Source: an uncultured Oscillospiraceae bacterium
GTDB taxonomy: Bacteria > Bacillota > Clostridia > Oscillospirales > Oscillospiraceae
DNA: 30,596 bases
NCBI GenBank assembly: GCA_910584805.1
Contig: CAJUCB010000008.1
Coordinates: forward strand, 19,239-49,834
Reading direction: 5' to 3'
A program made the translations under genes and the position numbers. Shown here piece by piece: positions 1-6,672 of the stretch. The first letter of the stretch is position 1. Each line of letters starts with the position of its first letter. The notes under the pieces were generated by a model. It worked only from the letters and a program-made list of their open reading frames with translations. It was not told where the DNA came from and ran no database searches.

Positions 1-1
1 G

Positions 2-529
2 TATCAGCCCAGCGACGACGTGGAGAAAGGCCGGGTTATCTCCTTCAAACCGGACCAAGGGACCAAGCTCATGCCAGGGGATACGGTCCATCTGGTGGTC
101 AGTACAGGCCCCAAGCCTGTGGTGGTCCCCCAGCTGACAGGGGTGAGCATTGATCGGGCGGAGGCTATGCTGGCGGAGTTGGGACTCTCCGTTGGCAGTG
201 TCCGCAATGTGGATAGTGACAAACCCAAGGGACAGGTGGTTTACCAGAGTGTCGCCATTGGCAAGGAGGTAAACAAAGGGACCGCCGTTACGCTCCATGT
301 CAGCTTAGGCCCCAAACCACCCCAGGAGCCAGTGACCAAGGAGAAGGAGATCACCGTGCCGTTGCCTGAGGATAAGGAGACCGTGGAGGTACGCATCACC
401 GTAGGCGGGGCTGAGGTCTATAAGGAAACCGTGAACACCTCTGCCGGTGAACTGAAGCGCCCTGTGAGCTACACCGAAGGCCAGGAAATCTGTGTCTATG
501 TGGATGGCGCACTGGTGTCACAAGAGTGA
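2..529 (+). CDS. prkC: PASTA-domain Ser/Thr protein kinase, C-terminal part (partial)
   Basis: The reading frame is open from the left edge, so the kinase domain, the membrane segment and the first PASTA repeats lie outside the window. What is visible is the end of one PASTA repeat (closing with the VHLVVSTGPK type of strand), a full PASTA repeat (VPQLTGVSIDRAEAML to VTLHVSLGPK), a short Pro/Lys/Glu linker and a roughly 60-residue C-terminal beta-rich tail. PASTA repeats in this family lie outside the cell and bind muropeptides or lipid II; the cytoplasmic kinase controls growth, cell-wall and stationary-phase responses. The stop TGA shares one base with the rsgA ATG, matching the usual Firmicutes order prkC-rsgA. 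The GTG at 20 is an internal codon, not a start. The family call is firm; which PASTA kinase it is rests on the rsgA neighbour. Confidence 0.9.
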   Translation, partial: YQPSDDVEKGRVISFKPDQGTKLMPGDTVHLVVSTGPKPVVVPQLTGVSIDRAEAMLAELGLSVGSVRNVDSDKPKGQVVYQSVAIGKEVNKGTAVTLHVSLGPKPPQEPVTKEKEITVPLPEDKETVEVRITVGGAEVYKETVNTSAGELKRPVSYTEGQEICVYVDGALVSQE

Positions 530-1413
530 TGGAACGCAAGATACAACAAGAGGGCATCGTCCTCAAAGCCCTCAGCGGTTTTTATTACGTCCAGAGCGGC
601 GAGGCCCTCGTGACCTGCCGGGCCAGGGGGAAGCTGCGCCACCAGAAGCAGTCCCCCCTGGTGGGGGACCGGGTGCAGTTCACCCCCCAGGGCGACGGCT
701 CCGGGACCCTGGACGCCATCCTTCCCCGGCGCAATGCCTTCCAGCGTCCCGCCGTGGCCAACATCGACCAGCTTGTGGTGATTGCCTCCGGGGCCATCCC
801 GGTGACGGACCCCTTTTTGGCGGACCGCATCCTCTCCCTGGCGGAGGCCAAGGGCTGTACGCCCATCCTCTGCTTCAACAAGTGGGATTTGGCCGCGCCG
901 GAGGAGCTGGTGCAGGTCTATGATGCGGCGGGTATCCCGACCCTGAGGGTCAGCGCGGCTACGGGCCTGGGGATCGAAGAACTCCGGGGCCTCATCGCTG
1001 GGAAGATTTCCGCGTTTACCGGCAACTCCGGGGTGGGGAAGTCCAGCATCCTGAACGCTTTGGAGCCGGACTTCGGCTTGGCCACCGGGGAGATCAGCAC
1101 CAAACTGGGCCGTGGCCGGCACACCACCCGCCATGTGGAGCTCTTCCCCCTGGCGGGGGGGCTGGTGGCAGATACGCCGGGCTTCTCCGCCTTCGACGCC
1201 GAGGGCAGCGAGCTGGGGGAGCCGGGGACGCTGGCGGGGACGTTTCGAGAGTTCCGCCCCTACCTGGATGGCTGTTTCTTTCAGGACTGTGCCCACGTGA
1301 AGGAAAAAGGGTGCAGCCTCTTAGAGGCCTTGGCGCAGGGGAGGATATCCCCCAGCCGCCACCGCAGCTATGTCCGCCTGTATGAGCTGAGCAAGGCACG
1401 GAAACCCTGGTAA
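529..1413 (+). CDS. rsgA: Ribosome small subunit-dependent GTPase A (RsgA)
   Basis: Circularly permuted GTPase that acts late in 30S subunit maturation. The 294-residue protein has an N-terminal OB-fold, G4 motif NKWD at 117-120, then G1 GNSGVGKS at 165-172 and G3 DTPG at 215-218; this G4-G1-G3 order defines the YlqF/YawG-related class. The C-terminal zinc site is C249, C254, H256 and C262. Length is normal. The ATG at 529 overlaps the preceding kinase stop by one base, indicating translational coupling; a GTG at 526 would add one residue and cannot be excluded. In Bacillus, CpgA/RsgA is a neighbour and substrate of PrkC, so shared expression makes sense. The rpe and thiN genes that follow rsgA in B. 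subtilis are absent here. Confidence 0.97.
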   Translation: MERKIQQEGIVLKALSGFYYVQSGEALVTCRARGKLRHQKQSPLVGDRVQFTPQGDGSGTLDAILPRRNAFQRPAVANIDQLVVIASGAIPVTDPFLADRILSLAEAKGCTPILCFNKWDLAAPEELVQVYDAAGIPTLRVSAATGLGIEELRGLIAGKISAFTGNSGVGKSSILNALEPDFGLATGEISTKLGRGRHTTRHVELFPLAGGLVADTPGFSAFDAEGSELGEPGTLAGTFREFRPYLDGCFFQDCAHVKEKGCSLLEALAQGRISPSRHRSYVRLYELSKARKPW

Positions 1414-1428
1414 AAAGAAGGATATTGT

Positions 1429-1477
1429 AACGCCTATCTGTCTCTGGCATAAACTGAGAACAGATAGGCGTTTTTTT
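1429..1477 (+). terminator. Rho-independent terminator after rsgA
   Basis: Inverted repeat AACGCCTATCTG (1429-1440) / CAGATAGGCGTT (1461-1472) with a 20-base loop region, running into seven T residues. It lies 15 bases after the rsgA stop and only 25 bases before spoVM. The loop contains CATAAACT (1448-1455), which resembles a sigma-E -10 box. Confidence 0.85.
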
Positions 1478-1501
1478 GCCCAGGGAAGGGAGGCGAGTGC
1501 A

Positions 1502-1573
1502 GTGAAGATGGTGGTGGTGAATGCGCCCAAGGCGCTGGCCGGCTTATTGAAAAAACTTTTCGGCATGAAGTAG
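1502..1573 (+). CDS. spoVM: Stage V sporulation protein M (SpoVM), 23-residue membrane-curvature peptide
   Basis: A tiny gene starting with GTG. From memory of the B. subtilis peptide, the alignment is gapless at key places: M1-K2, P9-K10, L12, G14, a basic residue at 17 and G21 all coincide. The peptide has the expected short amphipathic helix with Lys at 17, 18 and 23. In the family SpoVM sits on the positively curved outer forespore membrane and anchors SpoIVA, which builds the coat basement layer. A strong ribosome site (AAGGGAGG, 1486-1493) is 8 bases upstream. Its place downstream of prkC-rsgA matches the Bacillus order once rpe-thiN are removed, and the next gene is another spore-coat morphogenesis candidate. 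It is three residues shorter at the C-terminus than the 26-residue Bacillus peptide. High confidence from the pattern and context together. Confidence 0.88.
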   Translation: MKMVVVNAPKALAGLLKKLFGMK

Positions 1574-1601
1574 CATAGTTTCTCGTTGGTGGGCATAGTC
1601 T
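1573..1601 (+). promoter_or_regulatory. Candidate sigma-E-type promoter before the SPOCS/LysM gene
   Basis: GCATAGTT (1573-1580) matches 7 of 8 positions of the KMATATTT -35 consensus as I remember it for B. subtilis sigma-E. CATAGTCT (1594-1601) matches 6 of 8 of CATACAHT. The spacer is 13 bases, one shorter than usual. Mother-cell expression would suit the downstream gene. Tentative, from pattern only. Confidence 0.3.
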
Positions 1602-1658
1602 TTGGTAGATGCAGCGAACTACCATAGAAACCGCCACGAGAAAGGAATGGTCACAGGT

Positions 1659-3182
1659 ATGGAATTGGAGCTGAAACAAGAGACTGTGCAGTGTTGGGAG
1701 ACCGCCTGCCGCACTACCATTGAGCAGGAGGAGACGGCGGAGATGATCGTCCCCGATGCCCGCCCGGATATCTTCCAGGTGGTGGACGGGGAAACCCGCC
1801 TGCTGCTGCAGAGGAAGGAGCCCCAGGAGGGGAAAGCGGAGTTTTCAGGCCTATTGAAAACCACCATCCTCTACCGCCCGGAAGGGGAGGGAGGCTTGCA
1901 GGCTATGGAGGTGACGCTGCCCTTCTCCGCGTCGCCGGAGCTGTCTTGCATCACCCGGCGCTCGGTGCTCCGGGTGACCCCCAGGGTGCTTTCCACCGAT
2001 GTACACCTGCTCAACCCAAGGAAGGTTCTGGTGCGGGTGGGCTGCTGCTTGGAGTTGGAGGTATTCTCTCCCCAAGTGCTCAGCCCCGCCAGCTTTGTGG
2101 AGGAGGCGGAGGGCTACGGCGTCCGCCAGCGCCCTGGCACCCTACAGAGCTTGGTGACGGTCTGCGCCCAAGAGAAGGATTTTACTTACAGTGATGTGCT
2201 CACCCTCCCCGCCGGACGTCCAGACGCCGTGGAGCTCTTGCGCACCCGAACGGAATGCGGCTGCTCCGAGGCCAAGGTCATCGGCAGCAAGCTGGTGTTT
2301 AAGGGAGAGGCCGTGCTGAAGCTCCTGTGTAAGGACGAGGAGGGCGGGGTGTTCACCGCAGACTTCCACCTGCCATATTCCCAGATTATGGAGGTGGGGG
2401 AGAGCAGTGAGGACAGCCTCTGCGCCCTGGAACTCTTCTTCAGTGACGTGAAGTGCGCCCTGGTGGAGGGGGAGCGCCGCTCCTTCCAGGTGGACCTGGC
2501 CCTCCAAGCCCAGGCGGTGCTCCGGGAGCAGGTGGAGGTGCCGGTGCTTACGGACCTGTACAGCACAGGGTATGAATTGGAGGCGGAGCGGAGCGTGCTC
2601 CCCACCCTCCGCCTGGTGCAGCAGGACCAGGCCCAGGAGACCTTGCGGGAAGTCCTGCCCCTCCAAGAGGAGGCCACGGGGATTTTGGACGTACAGGTCC
2701 GCCTGGGCCGCCTGGACCAGGGACAGGAGGGGAAGGACTTGGCCCTCAAGCAGCAGGCAGAGCTGATGGTGCTTTATGAGACCGGGGAGGGCCCTGCCGG
2801 GGTAAAGAAAACCATCACCGTGGCCCATCGGATTCCAGAGGGCGGGGCCATGAGCTGCCTCTACCGTTCCGAACTGCTCCGAGAGCCCACGGCGGTGCTC
2901 ACCGAGGAGGGGGTGGAGGTCTCCTTCCCCCTGGCCTTTTACTGGATGCTCCTGGAAAAGGGGAACACAGAGGCCATCAGCCGCGTCACCCTGGGGGACC
3001 CCTGGGAGGAAGCGGCAGACCAGCCCTCGGTGGTGCTGCGGGCCGTCCGGAATGGGGAGAGCCTTTGGGATGTAGCCAAAGCCTACCGCAGCAGCGACGG
3101 GGCCATTATGGAGGCCACGGGGCTGACCTCTGGGGAGCTCTATCCGGGACAGATGCTGCTGATCCCGCGGAAAAGCGGTTAA
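1659..3182 (+). CDS. sipL: SPOCS (DUF3794) and LysM domain protein, SipL-like spore coat morphogenesis factor
   Basis: A 507-residue protein made of SPOCS/DUF3794-type modules (for example IVPDARPDIFQVVDGETRL near the N-terminus and VGCCLELEVFSPQ further on) and a C-terminal LysM domain (about 461-507, with NGESLWDVAKAY and YPGQMLLIPR). This architecture and length match Clostridioides difficile SipL, whose LysM domain binds SpoIVA and is needed for the coat to encase the forespore. It directly follows spoVM, whose product also binds SpoIVA, which supports the assignment. Start: ATG 1659, giving the family-typical MELELKQE opening, with AGGA about 12 bases upstream; ATG 1647 and TTG 1602 are alternatives but fit less well. 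No signal peptide is seen, as expected for a mother-cell cytosolic coat protein. Other DUF3794/LysM paralogues exist, so orthology should be treated as probable. Confidence 0.82.
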   Translation: MELELKQETVQCWETACRTTIEQEETAEMIVPDARPDIFQVVDGETRLLLQRKEPQEGKAEFSGLLKTTILYRPEGEGGLQAMEVTLPFSASPELSCITRRSVLRVTPRVLSTDVHLLNPRKVLVRVGCCLELEVFSPQVLSPASFVEEAEGYGVRQRPGTLQSLVTVCAQEKDFTYSDVLTLPAGRPDAVELLRTRTECGCSEAKVIGSKLVFKGEAVLKLLCKDEEGGVFTADFHLPYSQIMEVGESSEDSLCALELFFSDVKCALVEGERRSFQVDLALQAQAVLREQVEVPVLTDLYSTGYELEAERSVLPTLRLVQQDQAQETLREVLPLQEEATGILDVQVRLGRLDQGQEGKDLALKQQAELMVLYETGEGPAGVKKTITVAHRIPEGGAMSCLYRSELLREPTAVLTEEGVEVSFPLAFYWMLLEKGNTEAISRVTLGDPWEEAADQPSVVLRAVRNGESLWDVAKAYRSSDGAIMEATGLTSGELYPGQMLLIPRKSG

Positions 3183-3190
3183 AACAAGGA

Positions 3191-3218
3191 CTGCCGCAGG
3201 CGTTATAGCCTGCGGCAG
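3191..3218 (+). terminator. Hairpin just after the SPOCS/LysM gene
   Basis: Perfect 11-bp stem CTGCCGCAGGC / GCCTGCGGCAG with a 6-base loop, starting 8 bases after the stop codon. The following CTGTTCTGTT is only moderately T-rich, so on its own it would be a weak terminator; a better one follows at 3254. Confidence 0.55.
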
Positions 3219-3253
3219 CTGTTCTGTTGGGGGATCACTGATACAGATTGTTT

Positions 3254-3280
3254 GCAGGCTTTGTTAAGCCTGCGTTTTTT
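3254..3280 (+). terminator. Rho-independent terminator between convergent genes
   Basis: Stem GCAGGCTT (3254-3261) / AAGCCTGC (3266-3273) with a TGTT loop, then G and six T residues. It ends the plus-strand transcript right at the stop codon of the converging DUF255 gene. Confidence 0.85.
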
Positions 3281-5225
3281 ATGCTTGCGTGCTGGGGAAC
3301 ACCTGTCCCGGACGGCAGGTATTGTGTTCGCAGACATAGTAGCTGGTTTTTCCGTCCACCAACCCGAACCCCTCCACAGGGTGGGGCAGGATACGCACCA
3401 TGGCATCCAGAGGGAAGGGCCAGGGATGGGCTGGGGGCTGTTCTCCTGGTCCTAGTACCAGGGTGATCTCCGCTGGGGGGTACTGCTGGGTGAGCTTAGC
3501 CCAGAGGTAGAGGGGGAAGGCTGTGGGGGCCTGGGCGGCGTAGGGGGCCAGGAAGCGCAGCTGTTGTTCTGCCGCCTGCTGCCAGGCGGGCTCCCCGGTG
3601 AGCTGGGCCAGGCGTTGGAGCACGTATGCCATCATATTGTTGCCGCTGGGCAGGGCCCCGTCCGCCACCTCTTTGGGGCGGATGAGCAGGGGTTCGCTGT
3701 CCTTGGCGGTGAGGAAAAAGCCGCCCTGGGCTGTGTCGGCGAAAGAGGCGGACACCGTCTGGCACAGCGCCTTGGCCTGGTTCAGATAGAAGGCCTGGCC
3801 GGTGGCCTCATAGAGGGCCAGCAGTCCAAAGGCGGCGTTGGCGTAGTCCTCTAGGAATCCCTGGGCTCCTTTCACGCCCGCCCGGCTAGAGGCTAGGAGG
3901 AGGCTCCCAGAGCGGTTGTTTTGATCCAGGCAGCACCAGGCCTGTTCCGCTGTTTGGAGGTAGATGCCATCCCCTGTGATGCGGTAGAGCCAGGCCATGG
4001 CGGCGATCATCAGGCCGTTCCAGCTGGTGAGGAGCTTGTCGTCCCGGCTCAGCTGTTCCCTGGTGAGGCGGTAGTCGTAGAGCTTGTCCAAGCTCTGGGG
4101 CAGGCGGTCTGGGGGCAGTTGGCCTCCCAACAGGTTGGGGATGCTGGCACCGTGGAAATTCCCCTGCTGGGTGATGTGGTAGCGCTGGCAGAAGGCCTCC
4201 CCGTCTTGGGGCCCCAGGACCTGTAGAATCTCCTGGGGATGGAAAACATAAAAGCTCCCCTCTCCCCTGGGGCCGTCGGCATCCTGGGAAGCGGCGAAGC
4301 CCCCAGAAGGCAAGCGCAGCTCCTTACGCACATAGGCTGCCACGCGGAGGGCCACCTCCCGGTAGAGCTCTTTTTGGGTGAGAGCGTATGCTTTGCAGTA
4401 GGCCAACATCAGCAGGGCATTGTCATAGAGCATTTTTTCAAAGTGGGGGACGAGGAACTGCCGGTCGGTGGAGTAGCGGGAGAAGCCGCCCCCCACATGG
4501 TCGAAGATGCCCCCGCGGAACAGCTGTTCTAGGGTATGCTCCGCCATGGATAGGGCCTCCTGATCCTGGGTTTTCTCATAGAGGGAGAGGAGGGCAAGGA
4601 GGCTGTGGCCCATGGGAAACTTGGGGGCACGGCCAAAGCCGCCGAACTGGGGGTCGTAGCTGCGTTTCCAGTCTGCCAGGGCAGCGGAGAGGATGTCCTC
4701 CCCGGTGGTGTCCCCATTGGGCGGCGGAGCGGTGCGCTGTAAAAGGGCGGTCACCTGTTCCGCTGGGGCCAACAGCCCCTCCCGGTCGTGGGCCCAGGCA
4801 TCCCGGACGGCCACCAGAAGCTGGTCTAACCCCAGCTGTCCCGGCCGTCCCTCTTTGGGGAAATAGGTTCCGGCGAAAAAAGGCTTTTGCTCTGGGGTGA
4901 GAAAGACTGTGGTAGGCCAGCCGCCCCCGCCGGTGAAGGCTTGGCAGACGGCCATGTAGATGCTGTCGATGTCTGGCCGCTCCTCCCGGTCCACTTTGAT
5001 GGAGAGAAAGCTCTCATTGAGCAGTGCCGCGATGGTGTTGTCCTGAAAGGATTCCTTCGCCATCACATGGCACCAGTGGCAGCTGCTGTACCCGATGCTC
5101 AGGAAGATGGGCTTGTCCTCCGCCTTGGCCCGGGCAAAGGCCTCGGGGCACCAGGGGTACCAGTCGATGGGGTTATCTGCGTGTTGGAGCAGATAGGGGC
5201 TGCTTTGCCCTCGTAAGTGGTTCAT
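3279..5225 (-). CDS. DUF255 thioredoxin-domain protein (YyaL/SPATA20 family)
   Basis: A 648-residue protein with an N-terminal thioredoxin-like domain (MNHLRGQSSPYLLQHADNPI, then the redox motif C49-H-W-C52-H within SSCHWCHVM) and a long C-terminal (alpha/alpha)6-barrel-like region resembling cellobiose epimerases/glycosidases (for example GGGFSRYSTDRQFLVPHFEKMLYDNALL). The family is widespread from bacteria to mammals, but its biochemical role is not settled. The cytosolic location is inferred from the absence of a signal peptide. The start is ATG with AAGGAGGG 8-9 bases upstream (5234-5241). It lies 48 bases downstream of the Rrf2-type regulator on the same strand, with no terminator between, so both are probably co-transcribed. 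Length is near the family norm and no lesion is seen. Confidence 0.93.
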   Translation of the reverse strand: MNHLRGQSSPYLLQHADNPIDWYPWCPEAFARAKAEDKPIFLSIGYSSCHWCHVMAKESFQDNTIAALLNESFLSIKVDREERPDIDSIYMAVCQAFTGGGGWPTTVFLTPEQKPFFAGTYFPKEGRPGQLGLDQLLVAVRDAWAHDREGLLAPAEQVTALLQRTAPPPNGDTTGEDILSAALADWKRSYDPQFGGFGRAPKFPMGHSLLALLSLYEKTQDQEALSMAEHTLEQLFRGGIFDHVGGGFSRYSTDRQFLVPHFEKMLYDNALLMLAYCKAYALTQKELYREVALRVAAYVRKELRLPSGGFAASQDADGPRGEGSFYVFHPQEILQVLGPQDGEAFCQRYHITQQGNFHGASIPNLLGGQLPPDRLPQSLDKLYDYRLTREQLSRDDKLLTSWNGLMIAAMAWLYRITGDGIYLQTAEQAWCCLDQNNRSGSLLLASSRAGVKGAQGFLEDYANAAFGLLALYEATGQAFYLNQAKALCQTVSASFADTAQGGFFLTAKDSEPLLIRPKEVADGALPSGNNMMAYVLQRLAQLTGEPAWQQAAEQQLRFLAPYAAQAPTAFPLYLWAKLTQQYPPAEITLVLGPGEQPPAHPWPFPLDAMVRILPHPVEGFGLVDGKTSYYVCEHNTCRPGQVFPSTQA

Positions 5226-5273
5226 AGGGATGCCCTCCTTTTTTCTTAGTATGTGAGGGAAGGGGAGAGAATA

Positions 5274-5711
5274 TCATAAGGGATTGAGAGCGGTATGGTA
5301 GTTGTTGAGAATCTGTTTCAGAGTAACAGAGCGTAGACTTTCACATAGGTCATTCAGAACCTTTTGATAGGAACGATCCAGAACGCTATGAATGGTTCTC
5401 CCCACCGGACAGATTTGAGATGGCATGGGATGAACACCAATACATTTGGCAGTGAAACCCGGTTCCACTGCCTGGCAAATTTGGTATAGTGTAATCTCTT
5501 CCGGGGGACGGAGAAGAGTTGCACCTCCTGTCCCAGGGCGCACTGCGAGGATGCCCGCTTTTTTCAGTGCGCTTAAAATAGTCCGTATGGTGACGGGATT
5601 GCTGCCGGTGGATCGGGACAGCAGGTCACTGGTCACTTTTTGACGCTCCCCGTACTCATAAACGAAGATGAGACAATGGATGGCAATGGAACACTTGGCG
5701 CTGATATGCAT
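5274..5711 (-). CDS. Rrf2-family winged-helix transcriptional regulator
   Basis: A 145-residue DNA-binding protein of the YwnA/Rrf2 type: the helix-turn-helix is in residues about 26-53 (SDLLSRSTGSNPVTIRTIL, then LKKAGIL) followed by the wing (VRPGTGGATLLRPPEEITLYQI), which is the classic Rrf2 signature. The C-terminal part holds C79, C90 and C101 (in the family-typical ICPVGRTI) plus C123. The regular Cys-x5-Cys-x5-Cys spacing of the IscR [2Fe-2S] site is not present, so a thiol switch or another ligand is as likely as an iron-sulfur cluster. Good ribosome site AAGGAGGA upstream of the ATG. It is divergent from a ferredoxin-like gene whose promoter carries a dyad, which suggests this regulator controls that promoter and its own. 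Confidence 0.92.
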   Translation of the reverse strand: MHISAKCSIAIHCLIFVYEYGERQKVTSDLLSRSTGSNPVTIRTILSALKKAGILAVRPGTGGATLLRPPEEITLYQICQAVEPGFTAKCIGVHPMPSQICPVGRTIHSVLDRSYQKVLNDLCESLRSVTLKQILNNYHTALNPL

Positions 5712-5763
5712 AACAAATCCTCCTTGCCTCTCAGTTTACCATAGGTGGGATGTGGTGTAAATA

Positions 5764-5792
5764 TTGACATGACATCAGTTGTTTGCTATAAT
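5764..5792 (+). promoter_or_regulatory. Consensus sigma-A promoter of the EFR1 ferredoxin gene
   Basis: TTGACA (5764-5769), a 17-base spacer and TATAAT (5787-5792): a perfect match to the housekeeping consensus. The transcript would start near 5799, about 27 bases before the ATG at 5826. Such a strong promoter usually needs a repressor, in line with the overlapping dyad. Confidence 0.88.
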
Positions 5793-5801
5793 TGATGTAA
5801 T
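5769..5801. promoter_or_regulatory. Inverted repeat over the promoter, candidate Rrf2 operator
   Basis: ACATCA (5772-5777) and TGATGT (5793-5798) form a dyad with a 15-base centre. The outer AT/AT bases also pair after one mismatch, giving 8 of 9 matched positions per arm. It covers the spacer, the -10 box and the start region, an ideal repression site. Assignment to the adjacent Rrf2 protein is inferred from position. Confidence 0.5.
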
Positions 5802-5825
5802 TTTTAATACGACAGGAGGAGAGGT

Positions 5826-6590
5826 ATGGATATTGTAGAAATTGTGTTCAGTCCCACCGGAGGAACCCAAAAAGTAGCAGAAGGCTTGATACAGACATGG
5901 GGGGCACCCAGCCGCAGGATTGACTTGACAGCGCCAAGCCTGGATATGGATGCACTTACCGTTTTGGCAGATGAGGTGGCGGTGATTGCGGTGCCCTCCT
6001 TTGGCGGGAGGGTCCCGGCCCTTGCGGCCCAAAGGCTGGCAAAGGTACAGGGCAATGAAAGCCGTTGTATCCTCGTCTGTGTATACGGCAACCGGGCCTA
6101 TGAGGACACTCTGGTGGAGCTGCATGACCTGGCCTGTCAGGCGGGCTTCCAGCCCATTGCTGCTGTTGCGGCGATTGCGGAGCACTCCATCATGCACCAG
6201 TACGCCAGTGGCCGTCCCGACCAGGAGGATCGGAAGGTGCTGAATGGATTTGCCCGGGAGATTGGAGAGAAGCTGAGCAGGTCGGGGGACCCGGTGGGCC
6301 TGTCTCTTCCAGGGAACCGCCCATATAAAAAGATGGGCAATGTGGGCTTGGTGCCGAAGGGGAGCAACCAATGTACCCAATGTGGCCTCTGTGCCGAAAC
6401 ATGCCCGGCCCAAGCGATCAGCAAGGAATTGTTGAAGCAAACGGACGGTAAGCGCTGTATCTCCTGCATGCGTTGTGTGGTGAATTGCCCCCAGTCAGCC
6501 AGGAAGGTAAACGGTGCCCTGGTGGCCACAGCGGCGCTTGCCATGAAGAAAGTCTGTTCTGTGCGGAAAGACAACGAGCTGTTCCTTTGA
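5826..6590 (+). CDS. EFR1-type flavodoxin-like/ferredoxin electron-transfer protein
   Basis: A 254-residue fusion of an N-terminal flavodoxin-like domain (FSPTGGTQKVAEGL, the FMN phosphate-loop type motif at 8-21; VPSFGGRVPA at 57-66; CVYGNRAYEDTL at 85-96) with two C-terminal [4Fe-4S] motifs: C183-x2-C186-x2-C189-x3-C193 and C211-x2-C214-x2-C217-x3-C221. The family is annotated as EFR1 ferredoxins; they are thought to pass electrons between flavin and iron-sulfur centres in anaerobes, but partners are mostly unknown. ATG start with an AGGAGGAG ribosome site (5815-5822). It is transcribed alone from a consensus promoter under probable control of the divergent Rrf2 regulator. All eight cluster cysteines are intact. 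Confidence 0.92.
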   Translation: MDIVEIVFSPTGGTQKVAEGLIQTWGAPSRRIDLTAPSLDMDALTVLADEVAVIAVPSFGGRVPALAAQRLAKVQGNESRCILVCVYGNRAYEDTLVELHDLACQAGFQPIAAVAAIAEHSIMHQYASGRPDQEDRKVLNGFAREIGEKLSRSGDPVGLSLPGNRPYKKMGNVGLVPKGSNQCTQCGLCAETCPAQAISKELLKQTDGKRCISCMRCVVNCPQSARKVNGALVATAALAMKKVCSVRKDNELFL

Positions 6591-6606
6591 TCTGGCCTGT
6601 AAACAT

Positions 6607-6642
6607 AAACGCCCCGGCAGGTATGAGCCTGCCGGGGCGTTT
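6607..6642. terminator. Bidirectional terminator between EFR1 gene and lipoprotein gene
   Basis: Perfect 15-bp stem AAACGCCCCGGCAGG / CCTGCCGGGGCGTTT with a 6-base loop. It is symmetrical, with T-rich flanks in both directions, and lies between two convergent genes, so it can end both transcripts. Confidence 0.88.
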
Positions 6643-6672
6643 GTCTATCAGTGAGGGGGTATAGAGAATGGC

